Below are positions 1 through 5,613 of a stretch of DNA of 10,891 nt, piece after piece (positions within the stretch are counted from its first letter, which is position 1; every line of letters begins with the position of its first letter). This DNA comes from Vulcanimicrobiota bacterium (GTDB taxonomy: Bacteria > Vulcanimicrobiota > Vulcanimicrobiia > Vulcanimicrobiales > Vulcanimicrobiaceae): the NCBI GenBank assembly GCA_030038335.1, contig JASHPC010000110.1, positions 1 to 10,891 of the forward strand, in the 5' to 3' direction. The notes under the pieces are model-generated. The model was not told where the DNA came from. It saw nothing but the letters and a program-made list of their open reading frames with translations, and did no database searches. The translations under genes and the position numbers were made by a program.

Positions 1-41
1 GGGCGCAGGTCCCGGCACGTCGCAGCGAAGAATCTCGAACC

Positions 42-779
42 ATGCAACGTCCGCTCTGTGCCGCAGGCATTCTCTTTGCATTGTGTGCGGCTTCGCTTGC
101 AGCCGCTCCGAATGAGCCCTCGCACGCTTCACGTCAGCACGCGAAAGCCGCATACCGTTCTTCCGACCCGTGCGCGCGTTTGCCGAGCCGTTGGCAACGA
201 GCGCAGTGCTGGGAGTTCCATCACTCCGCTCCCGGCGACGAGTACTTCGGCCGCATGAAAATGAGCTACCTCGGAATCGACAACACGGCGCGCGACGTCG
301 CGATCGAAGCGGGCGCGTACACAACCAATCCCGGACTCATCGCTCGCATTGCGTTCGCAGACGAGGCGCTGCGCGAGTGGGAACGCCGCTACCCGGGCGA
401 TCCTCAACTGGCGCGAAGCTATTTTCTGATGGTCGAGGTTCTGCGTAAAATCTACACGCAGGACGCGCAGCAGCGCGCGTGGACGTACATGCAGCACGTC
501 ATCGCCGTCTATCCGGCGTCCTACTTTGCGAAGCTGCTTCGCGCCGACGTCGGACGCGGATTTACGGAGCATTGGTTCGCGATCGCGCAAATTTGTCCGA
601 CGCCGCTCCCAACGTCGAATCCGCGCCATCCTCAACTGATACCGACGCCCATGCCCGTTCCGACGCCGGTGGAGACCCCGACGCCTACGCCGCCAGGCCA
701 GCCCAAGGTGGACGTCATCACGCCGCCGTGCGTGCAGCCGCAGACGCCGGCGCCAACGCCTACTGCAACGCCAACATAA
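42..779 (+). CDS. Secreted protein of unknown function with Pro/Thr-rich C-terminal tail
   Basis: I do not recognise this 245-residue protein. An N-terminal signal peptide is visible (hydrophobic stretch about residues 6-22, likely cleavage after the Ala run near 22), so it should be exported. Residues 40-185 form a compact, mostly helical region; 100-170 alternates helices with aromatic and Ala positions in a way that resembles one or two tetratricopeptide-like helical hairpins, but this is only an impression. Cysteines at 44 and 56 could pair. Residues 186-245 are a low-complexity tail dominated by Pro-Thr dipeptides, with one Cys at 230, perhaps a flexible wall- or surface-spanning stalk. 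The ATG at 42 is chosen because it gives the signal peptide; no strong Shine-Dalgarno lies in front of it. It converges on the stalk-domain gene and shares the hairpin at 785-810. Function unknown; being a real exported protein is well supported. Confidence 0.75.
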   Translation: MQRPLCAAGILFALCAASLAAAPNEPSHASRQHAKAAYRSSDPCARLPSRWQRAQCWEFHHSAPGDEYFGRMKMSYLGIDNTARDVAIEAGAYTTNPGLIARIAFADEALREWERRYPGDPQLARSYFLMVEVLRKIYTQDAQQRAWTYMQHVIAVYPASYFAKLLRADVGRGFTEHWFAIAQICPTPLPTSNPRHPQLIPTPMPVPTPVETPTPTPPGQPKVDVITPPCVQPQTPAPTPTATPT

Positions 780-784
780 AAAGA

Positions 785-810
785 GAACCCCCGGATTGCT
801 CCGGGGGTTC
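785..810. terminator. Bidirectional intrinsic terminator between convergent genes
   Basis: A perfect 10-bp stem (785-794 with 801-810, GC-rich with three A/T pairs at its base) closes a 6-nt loop. Read on the minus strand, the stem is followed at once by CTCTTTTTA, a good U-tract, so it should end the stalk-protein transcript. On the plus strand the stem is preceded by an A-run but followed only by TTGCC, so termination of the upstream secreted-protein gene is probably weaker. It lies in the 52-nt gap between the two convergent stop codons. Confidence 0.9.
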
Positions 811-831
811 TTGCCTCTGCGATGGTACCGG

Positions 832-2118
832 CTAGAACTTGATGCCGAGACCGAGGTACGGACCGTTGATGGTCACGCCCGTCGGCGAGTCATCCTGTTG
901 ATAGCCCTTCTCGCCCAGCCAACCGCCCTCGATCATGATCGGGGTGTTGATGATTGAGTAGGATACACCGATGTCGTACTTCAGATAGTTGTACGCAACG
1001 GTGTACGGGCCTAGATCACCCTTCACGTCCGGGTAATACCAGGCGCTGCCGTACCAGCTCCACGGATGGTCGAGGTCCGGCAGTTTTTCGATGCCGAATC
1101 CCCAGTTGTTCATTCGCGGATAGCCGTAGTTGTTCGTCCGCCACATGTAGCCGACACCAACGTAGATGCGCGGATTCAGCACGCGAATGCCGAGTCGCGT
1201 ATCGAGGTCGTAGTCGCGTACCGTGAACGCAGGAACGTACGACGATCCCGTGCTGCCGACGTTCTCCACGTAGCAACTCGGATCGCCGAGCCCGGCGCAG
1301 TTGTGCGGGTAGTTGATCTGACGGTAATCGCCTTCGAGCATCCAGGGGATGCCGAGGAGATTGAACTCCGCCGCACCGTGGATGCGGTAGGAGAATCCGC
1401 CGTTGTTATCGTTCGACGTGTTGCCAGGGCTGAACTGATTGTAGACCTTCGGCGAGATGATGTAGTCGCCAGCGACGTACAGGTCGTGGTACGGCGGTGG
1501 CGGCGGCACCGCGGTCGGCGGTGGCGGCGGCGGTGGTGTAGCCGGCGGCGGCGGCGTGGGCGGCGGCGTGGGCGGGATGTACCGAACGACCACGAGGTGG
1601 CGGTCCGGAACCCACAACACGTACGCTCCCATACCTTCCGAAATCACACGCACGGGAACCAAAAGGATCCCGTGATACATCATCGGCGGCACGTCGAGCG
1701 GACGAGTCTCGCCGTTGATCACGACTTCGGGTTTGCCGACGGTCACCTTGACGTCCGCACCGGCCTTACTTACGTCGACGGTCTTGCTGGCCGCGTCGTA
1801 CGTTACCGTGGCGCCCATCTGCTCGAACATCGAACGCAATGGAATCAGGATCGTGCTGCCGCGAACGAGCGCGGAGAGCACGCGATCCTGTTTCAGAACG
1901 TCGGGCTTCGAGTAGACGTGATGATCGTTGTAGAGAATCGGAATTTGCCCAGACGGCGGAGAGCCAAAGTCGGGCGGCGGTGCCTGGTCCGGCGCCTGCG
2001 CTACCGCATTGGTTCCAATGTTTCCATGCGGCGCAGAGGCTGACGGAGCGGCGACCGCATTGAGTCCAAGACCCGCCGCTAGCAGCGCGATCAGGACCCC
2101 GATGCTCAGTCGCTTCAA
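832..2118 (-). CDS. Copper amine oxidase N-terminal-like (stalk) domain protein with Pro-rich linker and C-terminal beta-barrel-like domain
   Basis: The predicted protein has 428 residues from a TTG start at 2118, chosen because a perfect AGGAGG sits 6 nt upstream and the product then begins with a textbook signal peptide (MKRLSIGVLIALLAAG, cleavage near residue 24). Longer in-frame starts up to 2232 would put about 38 Arg/Ala-rich residues before it. Residues 80-180 look like the copper amine oxidase N-terminal/stalk domain, with two copies of the signature (LIPLRSMFEQMGA at about 91-103 and LLVPVRVISEGMGA at 152-165). Residues 182-209 are almost all Pro. Residues 211-428 alternate aromatic and polar residues like a small outer-membrane beta-barrel and end YLGLGIKF, with hydrophobic residues at -1, -3, -5 and -7 as in a BAM recognition signal. 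Cys 274 and 282 may pair. No amine oxidase catalytic domain is present, so this is an envelope structural or binding protein, not an oxidase. The domain assignments are good; the role is unknown. Confidence 0.85.
   Translation of the reverse strand: MKRLSIGVLIALLAAGLGLNAVAAPSASAPHGNIGTNAVAQAPDQAPPPDFGSPPSGQIPILYNDHHVYSKPDVLKQDRVLSALVRGSTILIPLRSMFEQMGATVTYDAASKTVDVSKAGADVKVTVGKPEVVINGETRPLDVPPMMYHGILLVPVRVISEGMGAYVLWVPDRHLVVVRYIPPTPPPTPPPPATPPPPPPPTAVPPPPPYHDLYVAGDYIISPKVYNQFSPGNTSNDNNGGFSYRIHGAAEFNLLGIPWMLEGDYRQINYPHNCAGLGDPSCYVENVGSTGSSYVPAFTVRDYDLDTRLGIRVLNPRIYVGVGYMWRTNNYGYPRMNNWGFGIEKLPDLDHPWSWYGSAWYYPDVKGDLGPYTVAYNYLKYDIGVSYSIINTPIMIEGGWLGEKGYQQDDSPTGVTINGPYLGLGIKF
1492..1575 (-). repeat. 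Low-complexity polyproline-coding linker
   Basis: The 28-codon stretch encodes residues 182-209 of the stalk protein, nearly all proline with a few Thr, Ala and Val. On the plus strand it reads as repeated GGCGGC/GGTGGC units. Such a tract can change length by slippage and can stall ribosomes unless EF-P is present. It separates the stalk domain from the barrel-like domain. Confidence 0.85.
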
Positions 2119-2124
2119 AGCTTT

Positions 2125-2130
2125 CCTCCT
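2125..2130 (-). promoter_or_regulatory. Ribosome binding site deciding a TTG start
   Basis: The minus strand reads AGGAGG followed by 6 nt (AAAGCT) and then TTG at 2118-2116. This full match to the anti-Shine-Dalgarno, together with the signal peptide that begins at the TTG, fixes the start of the stalk-domain gene better than the longer GTG reading from 2232. Confidence 0.85.
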
Positions 2131-2273
2131 AGGTAGAAGATGAGGACCAAGGCTTGCCGCTCGGTGCTTCAACACGGAAGCGGCCGCTCGAGCCGCGGCG
2201 CCGGTCCTCGCCTGCGCCAACCGCTGAGCCACCCCGAGGGCAGTCCTTGTGCCATGTGTTCGGGAGGCCGACT

Positions 2274-2294
2274 AGCCCCCCTGCTAGGGGAGCT
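2274..2294 (-). other. Imperfect hairpin downstream of thioesterase gene / leader of stalk gene
   Basis: Arms 2274-2282 and 2286-2294 pair at 8 of 9 positions around a 3-nt loop, mostly G-C. The hairpin starts 17 nt after the thioesterase stop on the minus strand. No U-run follows, so it is not a standard intrinsic terminator; it could be an mRNA 3'-end stabiliser or part of a structured leader for the stalk gene 150 nt further on. The rest of the 2119-2310 gap is GC-rich, and I could match it to no known riboswitch or convincing promoter. Confidence 0.4.
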
Positions 2295-2310
2295 TACCCG
2301 GAAAGGGCGC

Positions 2311-2706
2311 TTATGAAAGCTTCTCTTGTAGTTTTGCGAGGAATTTCGCGCGCTCGATGAGGTAGCGTTCGTGGCTCCCTTCGGCCACCGATTCCTGCTC
2401 GTCGAAGACGCGGACGGAGAAGGTGACGCGAGGCCCGTCGATGGTCACGATCTCGACCTCGACGCGCACGATGAACCCAACGGGAACAGGTTCGCGGTGC
2501 TCCAGCTCGATATGCGTTCCGAGGCTGACGCGGCCTTCATCTAAGAACGGAGCGAGGCAGTCCGTCGCCGCTTGCTCGATCATCTGGATCAGGACAGGGG
2601 TCGCGAGAACGTCAACGCCTTTGTTGCCGGCGTGATTCGCGGTCATCCATTCCTCGACGCGGCTCTGCAGGCTGTGCGAACGCCCGATGTCGAGCTTCGT
2701 GCTCAT
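2311..2706 (-). CDS. FlK-type hotdog acyl-CoA thioesterase
   Basis: The 131-residue protein matches the hotdog thioesterase family typified by fluoroacetyl-CoA thioesterase FlK of Streptomyces cattleya. Aligning by eye, the FlK catalytic and binding residues Thr42, Glu50, Gly69, His76 and Arg120 fall on Thr36, Glu44, Gly63, His70 and Arg114 here, with identical spacing; the SLGT and SHER motifs are also kept. FlK's Phe36, part of the lid linked to fluoroacetate discrimination, corresponds to Gly30, so specificity for fluoroacetyl-CoA is unlikely. It should hydrolyse a small or aromatic acyl-CoA in the cytoplasm (no signal peptide). The ATG at 2706 begins at the expected N-terminus, though the Shine-Dalgarno in front of it is weak. 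It is divergent from the efflux operon and upstream of the stalk gene on the same strand; neither neighbour suggests the substrate. The family is confident; the substrate is unknown. Confidence 0.85.
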   Translation of the reverse strand: MSTKLDIGRSHSLQSRVEEWMTANHAGNKGVDVLATPVLIQMIEQAATDCLAPFLDEGRVSLGTHIELEHREPVPVGFIVRVEVEIVTIDGPRVTFSVRVFDEQESVAEGSHERYLIERAKFLAKLQEKLS

Positions 2707-2864
2707 CCAAAGGATGCCATACGTCGCAACCGGATTGCTTCCCTAGGTTTTTAGCGGCGAGGTTGAATCATGAAGGGGCATCCCACGGTAGTGGAGGTTG
2801 AAGCGCGCAGCGCCTCCGGAGCCCAGTGGGGTTCCCGTCCTCATCGCTCAGAACAGGATACGAG
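2707..2864. other. Divergent intergenic region, promoters not resolved
   Basis: These 158 nt must hold the start signals for both the thioesterase (-) and the efflux operon (+). A TTGAAT at 2763-2768 with a poor -10 around 2787-2792 is the only plus-strand candidate and is weak. An 8-bp palindrome CTCCGGAG lies at 2814-2821. Nothing here is convincing as a named regulatory site. Confidence 0.3.
2855..2858 (+). promoter_or_regulatory. Ribosome binding site of the membrane fusion protein gene
   Basis: AGGA lies 6 nt before the ATG at 2865. It supports that start over the in-frame GTG at 2826, which would add 13 residues ahead of the lipoprotein signal. Confidence 0.65.
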
Positions 2865-4091
2865 ATGCACCATCACCGCTTGGCAATGGCGACGCTCGCG
2901 GCGCTCGTCTTGGCCGCATGCGGCCATGGCGGATCGCAGACCGCCCCACCGCCACTGAACGTCGACGTCGCGACGGCGCAGCGCCAAAACATTGCGACGT
3001 ACGTAGACTTGGACGGACAAATTGCGCCGCTCCAGCAGTCGTCGCTTGCGTTTCAGCAGAGCGGTGCAATCACGAGCATCGACGTGAACGTCGGTGACGC
3101 GGTGCGTAAAGGACAACTGCTTGCGCGGATCGATGACTCGCTTTTGCGTGCACAACTCGCGCAGGCGCAGGCAGCGTATCAACAAGCATCGGCGACCGCT
3201 CGTGGCGCCGTCGTGGGACTTCCCGTGACGCAGACGCAGAACACGACTGCCGTCTCGACTGCCAAGGCCGCGTTCGAAAACGCGCGCCTCGTCTATCGGC
3301 AAGACAGCACGTTGTACAAGGAGGGCTACGTCTCGCAGGCGCAGCTCGAAGCGGCGCGGTCGGCGTACGTGCAGGCGCAGAGCGCATACCAAACTGCGGC
3401 GATCGGCATTCGCAACAACGTCGTTGCCGGAGAGAACGTAAAGGCGTCGATCGCGAGCGCGCAGAGTGCGCAGGCGCAGGCGGGACTGCTGGAAACGGAG
3501 ATCGCGCAGACCTATCTGTACGCGCCCTACGACGGCGTCATCACGGCACGTCTGCTGGACCCAGGCTCTCAGGCCGGCCCGAGCGCCCCGGTGCTCTCGA
3601 TCTCGCAGGTGAACACCGTCTGGGTCAACGTCAACGTTCCCGATCGCGCCCTTCCCTACGTTACGCCTGGGAAGAGTCTGACGTTCGAGAGCGCGTCTCT
3701 GCCCGGGCGCGTGTTTCGCGGGAGAGTCGAAACGGTGAACGCGGTCCCGACGATGGGAACACTCTCGTATCTCGCTCGTCTCAGCCTCCCAAACCCGGGA
3801 AATATCCTTCGAGGGGGAATGCTCGTCAACGTCGTGATTACGCAGGCCACACGCCATAATGCCGTCGTCGTGCCCCGCTCAGCGATCGCACAGACGGATA
3901 AGGGAACCTTCGTGTATGTTGTGCGTCGAGGCGTGGCGTCGCAGGTTCCCGTGCGCTTAGGATTGCAGACCGACACGCTTTCGGAGGTCATCAGCGATAG
4001 AGTGGTTCCGGGAACCGTTGTGATCACTACCCGGCCCGATGCGCTGCACGACGGCAGCGTCGTTGCCGTCGCGAGCAGCCCCGCACCATGA
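2865..4091 (+). CDS. Periplasmic adaptor / membrane fusion protein (HlyD/AcrA-like), lipoprotein
   Basis: The 408-residue protein is a membrane fusion protein of the RND/ABC efflux class, bridging an inner-membrane pump to an outer-membrane channel. A lipoprotein signal ends in LAAC with Cys19 as the lipidation site, so it would be anchored on the periplasmic face of the inner membrane. Residues about 45-90 and 215-250 form the split barrel-sandwich (lipoyl-like) domain, with GDAVRKGQLLARID and LYAPYDGVI as characteristic stretches. Residues 92-212 are an Ala/Gln-rich coiled-coil hairpin. Residues 253-330 are the beta-barrel domain and 335-405 the membrane-proximal domain (AVVVPRSAI). Its stop overlaps the start of the TolC-like gene by ATGA, so the two are co-transcribed and probably translationally coupled. 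No RND or ABC pump gene is next to it, so whether it serves drug, metal, lipid or protein export cannot be told. Length is normal for the family. Confidence 0.92.
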   Translation: MHHHRLAMATLAALVLAACGHGGSQTAPPPLNVDVATAQRQNIATYVDLDGQIAPLQQSSLAFQQSGAITSIDVNVGDAVRKGQLLARIDDSLLRAQLAQAQAAYQQASATARGAVVGLPVTQTQNTTAVSTAKAAFENARLVYRQDSTLYKEGYVSQAQLEAARSAYVQAQSAYQTAAIGIRNNVVAGENVKASIASAQSAQAQAGLLETEIAQTYLYAPYDGVITARLLDPGSQAGPSAPVLSISQVNTVWVNVNVPDRALPYVTPGKSLTFESASLPGRVFRGRVETVNAVPTMGTLSYLARLSLPNPGNILRGGMLVNVVITQATRHNAVVVPRSAIAQTDKGTFVYVVRRGVASQVPVRLGLQTDTLSEVISDRVVPGTVVITTRPDALHDGSVVAVASSPAP

Positions 4092-5560
4092 GGAGAGTCT
4101 TAGCATCCGCCGTCGCGCTGACGCTCTGTGCTTCCGTAACACTTCCGTTGGCGGCCGGCGCGCAGATGCGTCCAATTCCGGTTCCGACGCCCATACCGAC
4201 GACCGCACCGAGGTCGTCTCCGCTGCCCTATCCCGCGTACGGCACGCCGGCGCCCGACGTCCAACTGCTCGTGCCGCACCCCGGGGTTCCGACGCACGTC
4301 TCGCTCGCGCAGGCAATCGACGTCGCAGTTGCGATCTCGCCACAGTTCATCCAGCAACGCGCGATCTATAGTGAGTTACGCGCGCGTTACGGTGCCGAGA
4401 AACAAGCGCTGTTTCCCGCCATAAGCGCCAACGGTCTCTGGGAAAAGGATTACTCTCTCGTCACGCGATGCCCGAGCACGGTCGTTTCGTCTAGCTGTTT
4501 GACGTCACCGGAGATAACGACGGAGGAGAGCGCCGGATATACGGTCTCGCAGTTGATCTTCGACGGCGGACGAGTCATCGCCGCGATCAAGGCTGCGAAA
4601 GAGGCCGAGCTCGCCGGCCGCGGCACGCTCCTTCGCGAGCTCGACACGCTTGCGTACGACGTCGCGCAAGATTACTACACCGTTCTCGAAGACAAGGCGC
4701 TCGTCGACGCGGACGAACAGCTCGTCCGCGAGTTCGAAACCGAAGAAGACGCAGTTCGGGCACAGATTCGCAACGGAGTCTCGGCGCTTTCGGCGCTCGC
4801 ACAGGCAGAGTACGAAACCGCGCAGGCGCGCGGCTCGCTCGTGCAGGCGCAAGGAAACGCGATTACCGCGCAGGCGCAGTTTGCGACGCTGCTCGGGCTC
4901 GACGCAGATACGCAGATCGTGCCGGAGCCACTCGGTCCGGATACCTATACGGCAACGCCGACGTACGCGAAATCGCTTGCGCAGGCCCTGCTCCTGCGTC
5001 CCGATTATCAGAGTGCCCAATACACCGTGACGTCGGATCAGGCGAACCTGCGTTATGCGGAGCTCGCGCGCGTGCCGACGGTGACCGGTCAGTGGAGCGA
5101 CTCGACCGCGCGGCAGTTCCCCGCGTTGCCGCCGCCCTACGGCAATAACGGCAACTGGACGCCAACGCGCAGCCTGAGCGCGAGCATCTCGATCCCGATC
5201 TACGACCAAGGACAGACCTGGTACAATATCGAGGTCGCAAAGTACACGCTCAACTCGGACCAGGCATTGCTTACAGAATCGAAGCTCACCGTTGAGTCCG
5301 ACGTGCGCTCGGCACTCGCGCAACTCTTTTCAGCGCGTGCGAACTTCACGGAGGAGCAGGCGGCGTTGTCTGCGGCGCAGGTGAGCATGCAGGCGGCGCA
5401 AGCGAGTTACAAAGTCGGCGTCGACACCATTCTCGATCTCGTGACCGCCGAGGGAAATCTCGCGACCGCTCAGAGCAACTACATCAGTTCGCTCTACGGG
5501 GTTCGCACCGCCGAGGAGAACTATCTGTACGCCACGGGGATCAGCGATCTGAGACTGTAA
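4088..5560 (+). CDS. TolC-family outer-membrane efflux protein
   Basis: The 490-residue protein belongs to the outer membrane efflux protein (OEP) family that forms trimeric channel-tunnels. A signal peptide (about residues 1-25) is followed by an unusual Pro-rich extension at 28-69. Two OEP repeats follow, about 70-275 and 295-485. The second has the hallmark pattern KVGVDTILDLVTAEGNL at 442-458, and both carry long Ala/Gln-rich helices. Cys128 and Cys137 sit in the region expected for the first extracellular loop and may form a disulfide. Its ATG overlaps the adaptor's TGA and there is no strong Shine-Dalgarno, which fits translational coupling. Together the two genes supply the periplasmic and outer-membrane parts of a tripartite exporter, so the organism should have an outer membrane. 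An annotation of efflux or type I secretion channel would be equally fair; the substrate is unknown. Confidence 0.92.
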   Translation: MRRVLASAVALTLCASVTLPLAAGAQMRPIPVPTPIPTTAPRSSPLPYPAYGTPAPDVQLLVPHPGVPTHVSLAQAIDVAVAISPQFIQQRAIYSELRARYGAEKQALFPAISANGLWEKDYSLVTRCPSTVVSSSCLTSPEITTEESAGYTVSQLIFDGGRVIAAIKAAKEAELAGRGTLLRELDTLAYDVAQDYYTVLEDKALVDADEQLVREFETEEDAVRAQIRNGVSALSALAQAEYETAQARGSLVQAQGNAITAQAQFATLLGLDADTQIVPEPLGPDTYTATPTYAKSLAQALLLRPDYQSAQYTVTSDQANLRYAELARVPTVTGQWSDSTARQFPALPPPYGNNGNWTPTRSLSASISIPIYDQGQTWYNIEVAKYTLNSDQALLTESKLTVESDVRSALAQLFSARANFTEEQAALSAAQVSMQAAQASYKVGVDTILDLVTAEGNLATAQSNYISSLYGVRTAEENYLYATGISDLRL

Positions 5561-5613
5561 TCGCAGGCCAGGCGATGCGGGAGTAAGCGGACGAGCCCGT
5601 CGAAGTTGGCGCC

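Noticed and set aside
1492..1575. G-quadruplex or tandem regulatory repeat
   Set aside because: The G-runs are mostly two long and the repeat is fully explained by proline codons.
1066..2043. Long plus-strand open frame (325 codons) antisense to the stalk gene
   Set aside because: Arg/Val/His-rich translation with no domain, expected from GC-rich codon bias; the minus-strand gene has signal peptide, stalk motifs and ribosome site.
2119..2232. N-terminal extension of the stalk protein to a GTG at 2232
   Set aside because: The extension is Arg/Ala-rich and would bury the signal peptide; the TTG at 2118 has a perfect AGGAGG at ideal spacing.
2119..2310. Known riboswitch (c-di-AMP, c-di-GMP, cobalamin, TPP, SAM) in the stalk-gene leader
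   Set aside because: I compared remembered consensus cores by eye and none fits; only a simple hairpin is supported.
2841..3857. Long minus-strand open frame (338 codons) antisense to the adaptor gene
   Set aside because: Arg-rich, low-quality translation; the plus strand encodes a clear membrane fusion protein.
4505..5323. Minus-strand open frame (272 codons) antisense to the TolC-like gene
   Set aside because: Shadow of the OEP gene with Arg/Leu-rich composition and no recognisable motif.
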